In this document: one piece after another, positions 6,326 through 13,649 of the stretch
Numbering within the stretch: the first letter of the stretch is position 1
Layout: each line of letters starts with the position of its first letter
Program-made: the position numbers and the translations under genes
IMG/VR virus record: IMGVR_UViG_3300006805_000078
Span: 1 to 35,776 of that record
Origin: a virus
Strand: one strand, 5' to 3'
Length of the DNA stretch: 35,776 nucleotides
Notes under the pieces: model-generated
Told to the model about the DNA's origin: nothing
The model's database searches: none
What the model saw: only the letters and a program-made list of their open reading frames with translations

Positions 6326-6980
6326 TTTTACCTCCTAGACATTCTGTCCGCCAATTGCACCATCCACACGGCCACTTCCGTGTCGAGGCCTCTGGCAACC
6401 GAGGCGGCTTTCGGTCACCGTAGTAGTCTAGCACAGCTAGCACACGCTGTGCAACTGCACCCCACGAGGATGGGTCGATCTGGAACTCCCGGATCGAGTA
6501 GTCATCCTTGTCGATATAGATTACCCAGGCCTCACGAGGCCTAGTGTCTGATGGGTCGTGGAACTTCGCGTAGGAGCCTACCTGCACAGCGTGCTCCGGC
6601 TTAGGCTCCTTAAGCCTGATGAATCCCTGGTGCTTTATGCTCTTGAACTCGAGCACCACAAGCTTATCCCCAAGGTCAAGCAGACCGTCGATGTTCCCTG
6701 CGAAGTCGTTCTCCTCTGAGACTACTGGGATCTCGAACTTAATCTTGTCCCCATAAGCCTCGCTGAGAGCGCTCTCCAGGAAGCTGCCTACGGCATTGCC
6801 CATGGCGAATACCCTTAGGGTCTCCTTGGTGAACGGCTCAGAGGGGGCCACGCCATTGGCAGAATACCAATGTGCCCTGACGCATCCGCCCAGAAGGCTT
6901 CCACGCCACTTGCGCTTTGACGGCCTACCAACTTCTTGCCTCTTGGCAAGGGCCTGATCTAGTCCCTGTTCTACGTACAT
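6318..6980 (-). CDS. RecB/Cas4-like exonuclease with Fe-S cluster cysteines
   Basis: A 220-residue PD-(D/E)xK nuclease. The core motif is AGNIDGLLDLGDKLVVLEFKSI, with D98 and the E111-x-K113 pair, and Q133 in HAVQVGSYA. Cys33 near the N-terminus and C205, C208 and C214 at the end (CGWCNWRTEC) match the 4Fe-4S arrangement of Cas4 and AddB nucleases. It likely resects DNA to give the single strands that Erf anneals. The start has GGAGG eight bases upstream. A 94-base leader with a strong hairpin precedes it, so it may be the first gene of a separately controlled recombination unit. Confidence 0.88.
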   Translation of the reverse strand: MYVEQGLDQALAKRQEVGRPSKRKWRGSLLGGCVRAHWYSANGVAPSEPFTKETLRVFAMGNAVGSFLESALSEAYGDKIKFEIPVVSEENDFAGNIDGLLDLGDKLVVLEFKSIKHQGFIRLKEPKPEHAVQVGSYAKFHDPSDTRPREAWVIYIDKDDYSIREFQIDPSSWGAVAQRVLAVLDYYGDRKPPRLPEASTRKWPCGWCNWRTECLGGKNG

Positions 6981-7003
6981 GTCTGGTCCCTCCGGTCTCT
7001 AGA

Positions 7004-7044
7004 GATGGTCGAGGACCCCTGTGGAGACCATCACAGGGGTCCTC
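7004..7044 (-). promoter_or_regulatory. 12-bp hairpin with an alternative pairing, in the leader of the nuclease gene
   Basis: Within the 94-base gap between the SDR gene and the nuclease gene, gaggacccctgt (7011-7022) and acaggggtcctc (7033-7044) form a perfect 12-bp stem with a 10-base loop. Seven loop bases (gaccatc, 7026-7032) are also complementary to gatggtc (7004-7010), giving a mutually exclusive second hairpin. No U-run follows on either strand, so a standard intrinsic terminator is not supported. It could be an attenuator, an RNA-processing site or an RNA stabiliser. Confidence 0.65.
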
Positions 7045-7074
7045 ATTGCCGAACTAAGCGGCATGTGTTGAATG

Positions 7075-8025
7075 CTAGACGATGTCAGGCTCTATGTCAA
7101 GCCAGCGCTTAAGCCGCTCTAGCCTAGTAGGCACGCTCTTCCCTAGGATCTTGACCTTAGACAAGATGTCCCTCGTGGCCCCTGGGTCGCCTACCCTGAG
7201 CACCCGGCCCATGTCCCCAGATATTGACTCAAACCTAGAGACATCCATCGCGTAGTCCCGCTTGTCAGGAGAGATAGAGTCGTCCCACCATACCGGAACC
7301 TCGCATACCTCAGCTACTGCCTTGGCTATCTGGGATACCGTTGTGTTTTCGGTAGCGACGTTTACTAGCTTATTTGTCCAGAGGCCAGAGCTGCCAGCAA
7401 TAACCATTGCCCGGGCAGCGTCATAGACGTGGAGCATAGGACGTCGGGCGTCCGACTTAGGTCGTATAGTTCCTGTGTGATACGCTTCATATACAAAAGC
7501 ATTTACTACAATGTCCCTTCTAAAGTTGGGCGAGTCGCCCCACAAGGTCCCCATTCTAAGTATTGAGTAGTCCCAATAGCTGCTGACCAGCTTCTCGGCC
7601 TCTACTTTGCTTATGGCATAGTACGTCAATGGGTTTAGCGGGAACCTCTCAGTGGCTATCTTGTCGCTATCGATCAGGCCATACACCGATGCAGACGAGG
7701 CTAAGACCTGCCTGGCGTCTGGGTACCTGTCCGCAACATCAGCCACCAGCTTAACGTTTGTATCCATCGTGAGCTTCTCGCTGACGTTCCCCATTGGATC
7801 GTTAGATATAGCCGCAAGGTGGTAGATGACGTCGTACCATTTGGCTGATGAGAACTCTGCTACGTCGTAGTACTGTCGCCGAGGCTTGCAAGCGCCGTCC
7901 TCATCCAGGAGCGTTGCTCGCTGCATCCCATTGTCTAGGCCATCCACTTCGTGCCCAAGCTCCTTGAGCATCTTAGTAAGCAGGGAGCCTAAGTACCCTA
8001 GGTTTCCAGTCACAAGTATGTTCAT
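7075..8025 (-). CDS. NAD-dependent sugar-nucleotide epimerase/dehydratase (extended SDR)
   Basis: A 316-residue extended short-chain dehydrogenase/reductase. The Rossmann motif is TGNLGYLGS (GxxGxxG at 7-13), the serine motif SSASVYG at 110-116, and the catalytic pair Y136-x3-K140 in YYAISK. It acts on nucleotide sugars: family members are 4-epimerases, 4,6-dehydratases and 4-reductases. The exact reaction cannot be read here; the TDEVYG motif of RmlB is absent. Its ATG overlaps the TGA of the rmlD-like gene, so both are made together, possibly acting on the same 4-keto sugar. Length is close to the family norm. Confidence 0.9.
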   Translation of the reverse strand: MNILVTGNLGYLGSLLTKMLKELGHEVDGLDNGMQRATLLDEDGACKPRRQYYDVAEFSSAKWYDVIYHLAAISNDPMGNVSEKLTMDTNVKLVADVADRYPDARQVLASSASVYGLIDSDKIATERFPLNPLTYYAISKVEAEKLVSSYWDYSILRMGTLWGDSPNFRRDIVVNAFVYEAYHTGTIRPKSDARRPMLHVYDAARAMVIAGSSGLWTNKLVNVATENTTVSQIAKAVAEVCEVPVWWDDSISPDKRDYAMDVSRFESISGDMGRVLRVGDPGATRDILSKVKILGKSVPTRLERLKRWLDIEPDIV

Positions 8026-8879
8026 CGTCGTGCCTCCGCTAGCTCTCCGTTTCGGATGTACTCCTCAAGGGCCATCGCCCAATGCCTAGGGCGAGGTAGC
8101 CTGCTGTTGGCCAGCACACCGTACTTAGGCCTAAGGGGATCGTTCCTTTCAGAGCCGGTAACCTTAACCTTTGTCCTGAGTATGTTAAACAAATAAGCTG
8201 TGAAGTCCTGCCAGTTTGTAGTCCCTGCATTGACTGCATGGTAAACACCAACAGAGAATGGGTCCACGGCCACATCCAGGATCAGGCCTGCAACGTCCGG
8301 TAGGTACGTGGGGGCGAAGTGCTGGTCAGAAGGCATATCCAGCTTGCCAGCAGCCACACCCTTTGGCACGATCATATCGACGAAGTGAGCTCGCTCTGGG
8401 CTTGGGTACAGGCCCCACGGCGAGGATATCCGGATGACGCTGCCGCCCTTAGCCAGAACCTTACGCTCACCCTTCGCCTTGCTTGAGCCGTAGATGCAGA
8501 CCGCATCGGTACTGTCTGTCTCAAGTCTCTTACTATCATGTAGGCCGCGGAAAACGTAGTCAGTGGAAATAAAAACCTGCCTAGGTCCCTTTTCGGCAAG
8601 GAGCCCCGGCAGGTATGCGTTAACGTAGTCGGCCTTCTCTGGGTCTTTCTCGCAACCCACAAGGTCACGGAAAGCTGCAGTATTGATTACTACGTCGCAA
8701 TCAGAGACTGCTAGCATTAGATCTGATTCGTCAACCCAGGTTCGGTTAGGAGAGAAGAGCCTGTCGCTTACGCTTGGGCCGTCCACCCTACCTATTAGGA
8801 CTGTGTCGTAACCGCTTTCCTTAGCGGCGTGAACCAGGTGCTGAGCAACTTGTCCACTTCCAAGTATGCCTATCTTCAT
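8022..8879 (-). CDS. rmlD: RmlD-like dTDP-4-dehydrorhamnose reductase
   Basis: A 285-residue RmlD/RfbD-type protein. It starts MKIGILGSGQVAQHLV (nucleotide-binding loop), has CDVVINTAAFRDLVGCE, the family signature STDYVF at 105-110, and the catalytic YGSSKAKGE with Y130-x3-K134. The family reduces the 4-keto group after RmlC to give dTDP-L-rhamnose. RmlA and RmlB are not in the window, so the substrate would have to come from the host or from elsewhere in the genome. The glycine motif is GSGQVAQ rather than GxxGQLG. It is coupled to the downstream SDR gene and follows the HAD gene by six bases. Confidence 0.93.
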   Translation of the reverse strand: MKIGILGSGQVAQHLVHAAKESGYDTVLIGRVDGPSVSDRLFSPNRTWVDESDLMLAVSDCDVVINTAAFRDLVGCEKDPEKADYVNAYLPGLLAEKGPRQVFISTDYVFRGLHDSKRLETDSTDAVCIYGSSKAKGERKVLAKGGSVIRISSPWGLYPSPERAHFVDMIVPKGVAAGKLDMPSDQHFAPTYLPDVAGLILDVAVDPFSVGVYHAVNAGTTNWQDFTAYLFNILRTKVKVTGSERNDPLRPKYGVLANSRLPRPRHWAMALEEYIRNGELAEARR

Positions 8880-8885
8880 ATTCCC

Positions 8886-9251
8886 TCACTTGTATTTGAA
8901 TCTAAAGATTAGCCAGTCGGCTATCTCTTTCCAGTTATCCTCATAGCGCATGGCCTTGTCGTCCACGTAGGCCACAGCAGCAGGCTTACCAGTTCCCATG
9001 TAGATACCGTCGTAAGGAACGTCATTGTCCTCCAGGAAGTCACGCATCTCGCCAACCCGGCTCCACACGTCGGGCCAGGCCGCCCACGCCCTAGCAGAAT
9101 GTATTATTACCTTGTAGCCAGCATTCTGTATTCGGGCGAGGGCTTCCTTAGCTCCACGATTAAGCACCAGCTCGCCACCGATGGTGGACGCGATGGTGTC
9201 ATCGAAGTCGACCGCGATCTGCGTTTCAGCATCCCGGTCGGCCGGGGTCAT
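8886..9251 (-). CDS. HAD-superfamily hydrolase
   Basis: A 121-residue minimal HAD phosphatase. Motif I is AVDFDDTI with the nucleophile D15 and acid D17, motif II is IIHSAR (S52), and K89 with the acidic pair D97-D98 in GKPAAVAYVDDKA forms motifs III and IV. There is no large cap domain. HAD enzymes like this occur in sugar-phosphate and nucleotide pathways. It lies directly upstream of the two sugar-nucleotide genes and its ATG overlaps the stop of the exonuclease, so a role in sugar metabolism is a reasonable inference, while polynucleotide phosphatase activity cannot be ruled out. Confidence 0.88.
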   Translation of the reverse strand: MTPADRDAETQIAVDFDDTIASTIGGELVLNRGAKEALARIQNAGYKVIIHSARAWAAWPDVWSRVGEMRDFLEDNDVPYDGIYMGTGKPAAVAYVDDKAMRYEDNWKEIADWLIFRFKYK

Positions 9252-10039
9252 CGGTGCATTACGTGCACGAGCTGCTTGAGCTTGCCGAACACGTCACGAA
9301 GGACGCGAACGTCAGCCTCACAGTGCTCGATGATTAGGTTGTATGCTTCCTTGTCCCCATGGTCAGCCGCTTCCCAGATGCGGACGTCAAGAGGTGTCTT
9401 CTTGTTATTAACAGCGAAGTACTTGGAAACATTCTCAAGAGACTTGCGGCCGATTGCCAACGCTGAGCCAGTTGCCTTGTACATCAAGTCAACGTGCATC
9501 TGGGCCTCGACCGGCTTGTAGCCGTACTTCAAGAGCCGTGAGTTGAGAACCGGAACGTCGAACAGCTTACCGTTCCACGAATAGAGAACGTCGAACTCCT
9601 CGAGCCGGCGAGCGTACGCATTCACTAGTACTGAGTCGTCTAGCCAATCCTTTCCTGGATGAGTGTCCAGGGTGTAGGTCTCTAGATTGCCATGCTGGTC
9701 AACTATTGACCCACAGAGCATCCGGCGCCAGCTAGAGTAGGTGCTCTCGATATCGAAGTAACCTGAGTTAATTCCAATAAAGTCACCTTTACCCTTGGTG
9801 AAGAGCGGCTTACCGATTACATTAGTCCTCTGTATCTTCTTATTCGTTTCACTAATATTCTTGTCCAGCCCAGCGGAGCGATTATACACTTCCTCTGTAC
9901 TGTCGTCAACTGCCGGAGCATAACGCTTATATTTCTTCTGGACCTCGTCCTTGCTCAAGTTAAGCTTCTCTCCTATCTTTGCGAATGACATACCCTGATC
10001 CCGCAGGGCTTGGATCATTCTCGTTGGTGTCTGTGACAT
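9248..10039 (-). CDS. RNase H-fold 3'-5' exonuclease with N-terminal HTH
   Basis: A 263-residue protein. The first 40 residues form a helix-turn-helix (MIQALRDQGMSFAKIGEKLN and KDEVQKKYKRY), followed by a linker and a DEDD-type exonuclease of the YprB-like class. Exo I is GYFDIEST (D96, E98), Exo II SWNGKLFDVP (N156, D161), then HVDLMY (D184), and Exo III HCEADVRVLRDVF (D243). It would trim DNA or RNA 3' ends using metal ions. The second ATG of ATGATG is preferred, since GGAGGT is then about five bases upstream; a longer frame reads through the preceding gene. No polymerase domain is attached. Confidence 0.85.
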   Translation of the reverse strand: MSQTPTRMIQALRDQGMSFAKIGEKLNLSKDEVQKKYKRYAPAVDDSTEEVYNRSAGLDKNISETNKKIQRTNVIGKPLFTKGKGDFIGINSGYFDIESTYSSWRRMLCGSIVDQHGNLETYTLDTHPGKDWLDDSVLVNAYARRLEEFDVLYSWNGKLFDVPVLNSRLLKYGYKPVEAQMHVDLMYKATGSALAIGRKSLENVSKYFAVNNKKTPLDVRIWEAADHGDKEAYNLIIEHCEADVRVLRDVFGKLKQLVHVMHR

Positions 10040-10287
10040 CATTGACCTCCAAGACGGATTAGTTGGAGCACCAGGGTTGTAATCACACCTGCTGCGCTCA
10101 CAGCTATACCCAACTTCCATCTTACAGATACTATGCCCTGCTGTCTACTCTCCGACAGAGCTTTCTCCTGAGCCTGGAAGCTCTCAACCTCACGTAGGCG
10201 ATCCTCGATCCGGTCTAGGCGCTCGGTCAGGTCAGACCGGACGCTGGAGATAGCCTCCATCAGGGCCTGGAACTGAGCGTACGACAC
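10039..10287 (-). CDS. coiled-coil protein with C-terminal membrane anchor
   Basis: An 82-residue protein starting at GTG, where TAGTG joins it to the tail gene by one base. Residues 12-48 are a charged coiled coil (SDLTERLDRIEDRLREVESF) and residues 58-77 a single membrane segment. This layout is like XhlA-type hemolysin or holin-accessory proteins found after tail genes. A tail-associated or second lysis role is possible. The better holin is at 28462-28677, so I call this only a holin-accessory candidate. Confidence 0.7.
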   Translation of the reverse strand: MSYAQFQALMEAISSVRSDLTERLDRIEDRLREVESFQAQEKALSESRQQGIVSVRWKLGIAVSAAGVITTLVLQLIRLGGQ

Positions 10288-12104
10288 TAGAAGTTGTTGC
10301 CCTGAACAAGTTCGAGAGTGAGCTCCTCGTGGCCGTCAGAGTAGCCTACCCACTCCATTCCGGCTATGTTTAGAGACTCATCCTGTAGACTTACGTTTCC
10401 GTGGACCACGTGTACAGACACGGCATCCCCAAGGTCCCAGCCGTCCCACGGCCTCAGGTAATCCTCCTTTAGGATGACGTCAAGGGATTTGGCGTTGTCT
10501 GTCTTTGCAGAGTCAGCAAGGCGCTCTGCTTCGTACTGGGCCGCCGCCTCGTCAATGAACCCGGCCTGTGTCACAAGCTTTGGGATTTCGCCATATATTG
10601 AAGATTCCCCTGTCGTTGCGGTAGCTCCGTCAATGGATATACCGACAGCACCAGTCGTAGACGTACCTGCTAGGAACGGAGTGCTAGGGATAACCCGAAT
10701 ATGGGTAAAGATTTCCCCGCCTCCGTCACTGTACGAATACCCACGAAGGCTTTCTGGGTAGGAAAGCTGGATTGTGCTTATGTTTGCGGATGAGACGTTG
10801 TACCTAATCCTAAACGTACCATCGTAACTTCCTGTAGACGATGGGTGGGTAGGTCCAAATATGACCTTATTTCCATCCGTCCTCTTGACCATCTCCAGTC
10901 TCGCTGTGTTGGCAAGGTATGTTACGCTTTGCTCCCCGGCGCTCCACGTCATAAGGGTAGTCGATGGGCTACCAGAAATAGACCTACTAGCGTACCTAAT
11001 CCGACTTAGTGGGAATGTGGTCTTAGCCGCATTAAACACACGGTCAAATATCTGGGTAAAGGTTTCGTAGCCTGACCCCAATGTAAACTTATCTGTCTTT
11101 TTGGGCACTCCTGATCGAAGCCAATGGGGTACTCCTGGGTACTTTCCACAGTTAGTTCGGTATACTGCTCCGTGGATTGTTGCGCTATACGATACGCCTT
11201 TTCTTAGCGCAAAAAGGTGCTTGTTAGCAGCTATCTGAGTGTCAGCCTGAGCAGTAGTTCTACCCAGGGCTATCAAAGCGCTATACATGACCGCCTTGGA
11301 CTCGTAAGGATACAGCTTTACAGAGGCATTATTTATGTAAATATTTGAGTCACCTGTGAAGCTTTTCTCCCAGGCTCCGCCGGTAGTAGTAGGGACTTGA
11401 GGTGCTTCCCCAGCCGGTGGTGTGACGTCGAGCCTAAACCTCCAAGTCTTTGCGGCCTGGAAATGTGTGGATATGGTGCCAGTGTAAGAAGCATCCCACT
11501 CGATGTAGACGCTGGCTGTAGTAATCGTAGCGCTGTCTATTGTTAGTGTGTCAGCAACAATAGAGCTTACGACAACGTTGTCTATGTATAGCTTGTTATT
11601 TGTGCTATAATATGCTGAGGAGCCTGTGGCCGGGTCCTGGTTTTCGTCGCTTGAGCTGTCATTCACTGATCCTGCAGAAAATGTGAATATCGATGACAGC
11701 GAGGAGTTGCTTATGTCTGGCGACAGGTAGCTAGTCGACGTAAACGTCAGGGCCACGGTTGGCGTGTAGTACTGGTTAAACACGGCCATGTAATCGATCC
11801 CACGGAATGTGGTCTCATTCTGGCTGATCTCTGTATCGTTCAGTATTCCGGAGCCGACCCACTTGTAGGCGTCAGCATCTGGATCATATCGATGTATTTC
11901 GTAGTGGGTTTTTAGGGGGAGGCAAACTCCTATCAGAGGATGCGTGTTGGGCAGCACCCAGTATGCCTCCCCTACGTCGTTGGCCTTCTCGGTGACGCCT
12001 ACCTCTATCGGGTCGTAAATAACATTGCTAGATGAGGAGCGCCATCCTGTAGACGTATCTAAAGGATACAGAGTTATTCGAAACTTGTTGTATGCTACTG
12101 TCAT
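10287..12104 (-). CDS. tail hub / minor tail protein, host-facing
   Basis: A 605-residue structural protein. The N-terminal part (about 1-120) has the layout common to baseplate or Tal-like proteins of actinobacterial and other siphovirus tails: YDPIEVGVTEKANDVGEAYW, a hydrophobic segment LPLKTHYEIHRYD, and TTFRGIDYMAVFNQYYTPT. The middle (about 125-270) is Ser/Thr-rich beta sequence with an inserted domain. The end (LRPWDGWDLGDAVSVHVVHG through LTLELV) resembles the C-terminal part of the same fold. It is coupled to the Dit-like gene by ATGA. No enzymatic motif is clear, so peptidoglycan or glycan cleavage is not claimed. Confidence 0.78.
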   Translation of the reverse strand: MTVAYNKFRITLYPLDTSTGWRSSSSNVIYDPIEVGVTEKANDVGEAYWVLPNTHPLIGVCLPLKTHYEIHRYDPDADAYKWVGSGILNDTEISQNETTFRGIDYMAVFNQYYTPTVALTFTSTSYLSPDISNSSLSSIFTFSAGSVNDSSSDENQDPATGSSAYYSTNNKLYIDNVVVSSIVADTLTIDSATITTASVYIEWDASYTGTISTHFQAAKTWRFRLDVTPPAGEAPQVPTTTGGAWEKSFTGDSNIYINNASVKLYPYESKAVMYSALIALGRTTAQADTQIAANKHLFALRKGVSYSATIHGAVYRTNCGKYPGVPHWLRSGVPKKTDKFTLGSGYETFTQIFDRVFNAAKTTFPLSRIRYASRSISGSPSTTLMTWSAGEQSVTYLANTARLEMVKRTDGNKVIFGPTHPSSTGSYDGTFRIRYNVSSANISTIQLSYPESLRGYSYSDGGGEIFTHIRVIPSTPFLAGTSTTGAVGISIDGATATTGESSIYGEIPKLVTQAGFIDEAAAQYEAERLADSAKTDNAKSLDVILKEDYLRPWDGWDLGDAVSVHVVHGNVSLQDESLNIAGMEWVGYSDGHEELTLELVQGNNF

Positions 12105-12961
12105 AGCCAGGCATTTCTATATATGATTGACCCGCTTGTTAACCCTCCTGTTACTACCACCGTAGACGAAAACTGCGAAGAGAGATATCCGAAGCCAGTT
12201 GTCGCGCTTGGGCTGACCTTTCCCTGGGCCAAGGTTCCGGTGAATGACCCTGTCCTTACAGTTGCCTTATTATGGTCGACATAATAAGCTGTACCAGCGG
12301 ATAGACCTATAAGCGATACAGTCCTCCCGCCTATTACGTAACTTAGGGAAGTGCCGCTTGGTGTAAATATAAATTGAGGGTAGAACTCATAGTTTCCTGT
12401 GTAGGCCACTGTTGTAGTCCCAGTTGATATTGACTGAGTATACTCGGTTACAGATATTTTTCTTGGATCAACTGCGACAAAGTTCATCTGAACATTGGTC
12501 GCAAACCCCTTGCTCGCAGACCCCTGAGACATGTTCTTATTGACACGTATTCCTGCTAACGCTGTTGGCCTGACGCTCATGTATACTTGCCTAGATGTGC
12601 TACCTGTTGGAGAGTAGAAGCGCAGTTTTCTAAATCCAGAATCTGACTCAAAAGCGTTAGGGTATGGGTCGTTAGCTATGCTAAGGGCATCCACCTTGTC
12701 CCAGAAGTCACCTAGGGTGCTCCCGAAGGCCTGGACTATTACAGATACGTCCCTTGGGCCAAAGAAGGCCTCAGCGGCCTGGATTCCGTCCCTTTGGGCC
12801 TTCTCTGCTATAAACCCTCTAACTGCTGATGTACCAAGCGTAACGCTGTCTACTATATATCCTGAAAGAGGGGTAGCCGGGGCCACCGCAGATGTAAGGG
12901 TATTCATCTCAATGTATGCAGATGACGTAGTCTGGAGAGCTATTGGCTGGTTAAAATCCAT
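12101..12961 (-). CDS. distal tail (Dit-like) protein
   Basis: A 286-residue beta-rich protein with the phage tail/Dit pattern: a GYIVDSVTLGTSAVRGFIAEK strand region, then EAFFGPRDVSVIVQAFG and LRFYSPTGSTSRQVYMSVRP, and an Ig-like or galectin-like C-terminal half with PQFIFTPSG and NKATVRTGSF. Dit forms the ring at the tail tip to which the hub protein binds. Its presence directly upstream of the 605-aa tail protein fits. It is unusual that no tail-tube or tape-measure gene lies upstream. Confidence 0.75.
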   Translation of the reverse strand: MDFNQPIALQTTSSAYIEMNTLTSAVAPATPLSGYIVDSVTLGTSAVRGFIAEKAQRDGIQAAEAFFGPRDVSVIVQAFGSTLGDFWDKVDALSIANDPYPNAFESDSGFRKLRFYSPTGSTSRQVYMSVRPTALAGIRVNKNMSQGSASKGFATNVQMNFVAVDPRKISVTEYTQSISTGTTTVAYTGNYEFYPQFIFTPSGTSLSYVIGGRTVSLIGLSAGTAYYVDHNKATVRTGSFTGTLAQGKVSPSATTGFGYLSSQFSSTVVVTGGLTSGSIIYRNAWL

Positions 12962-12962
12962 G

Positions 12963-13649
12963 TTAGGCTACCTTTCGCAAGCGTCGGATTCGTCGGAATT
13001 CGTCCTTCCATCGCGTTCTGGCGCTGAAGGCCAGCTGGTTCATTCCTATTGGGGATACATCAGTAGCTCCAGATGTAACCTGCCACTGCTGGAATGATGC
13101 CCGGTCGTTTACAAGTCGGTATAGTGCCTCTGACTGGACGAATACCTTGACGGCGTACTCTGCCTGGGAATCTAGGTCAAATGTGACCGCAGACGCAGAG
13201 ACTCCGCTAGCGCAGATGTTATACGTTCCATACCCATAAAGGCGCAGAACTGCAGGGGACTCCGTGGTGTAGCTAGGAGGGAAGTACAGTATCCCTGCGT
13301 GCAGCTCCCAGCCCGAGTTAGGCCCCTCGCCATTTCCGGTAATCAGGCTCTCCAGATATCCGGTTCGGCTTCCGCTAGAACTTCCGTACACATCTATTCG
13401 ATACACCGACAGAAACTTGTCACCACCGGCCGTGTTGGTAGTTGTAGATATGTCCACACTCTTGAGTCCATTAGAAATCGAAGGGTTGGTCCAGTTGACT
13501 TCCTTCACTATTTCCTTTGGATACACAGACTGGACATGTTGAATCCCAAGATTCAAAAGAGACTTTAACTCTGAATGAGACCATGTTATAGCATTTGAGT
13601 CTCGAAGCTCAACTTGTATTTCGTCGATTATTGTCTGGAACGTTGCCAT
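12963..13649 (-). CDS. head-tail connector/adaptor protein
   Basis: A 228-residue protein starting MATFQTIIDEIQVELRDSNA, with WSHSELKSLLNLGIQHVQ, a central beta stretch and a helical C-terminus rich in Arg (SARTRWKDEFRRIRRLRKVA). This helix-sheet-helix profile resembles gp6-like adaptor proteins that dock under the portal. It is one TAATG overlap away from the glycosyltransferase gene. The gene order, after the capsid and before the tail proteins, supports the call. Confidence 0.75.
   Translation of the reverse strand: MATFQTIIDEIQVELRDSNAITWSHSELKSLLNLGIQHVQSVYPKEIVKEVNWTNPSISNGLKSVDISTTTNTAGGDKFLSVYRIDVYGSSSGSRTGYLESLITGNGEGPNSGWELHAGILYFPPSYTTESPAVLRLYGYGTYNICASGVSASAVTFDLDSQAEYAVKVFVQSEALYRLVNDRASFQQWQVTSGATDVSPIGMNQLAFSARTRWKDEFRRIRRLRKVA

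Noticed and set aside
7011-7044. H-type pseudoknot in the same leader
   Set aside because: The loop pairs with bases immediately after the stem, leaving no bases to span a 12-bp helix, so both stems cannot form together.
7011-7044. Rho-independent terminator
   Set aside because: No T-run follows the stem on either strand.
6999-7064. 21-codon ORF running through the hairpin before the nuclease gene
   Set aside because: The ATG has no Shine-Dalgarno and its sequence is explained by the hairpin; kept only as a note on the leader.
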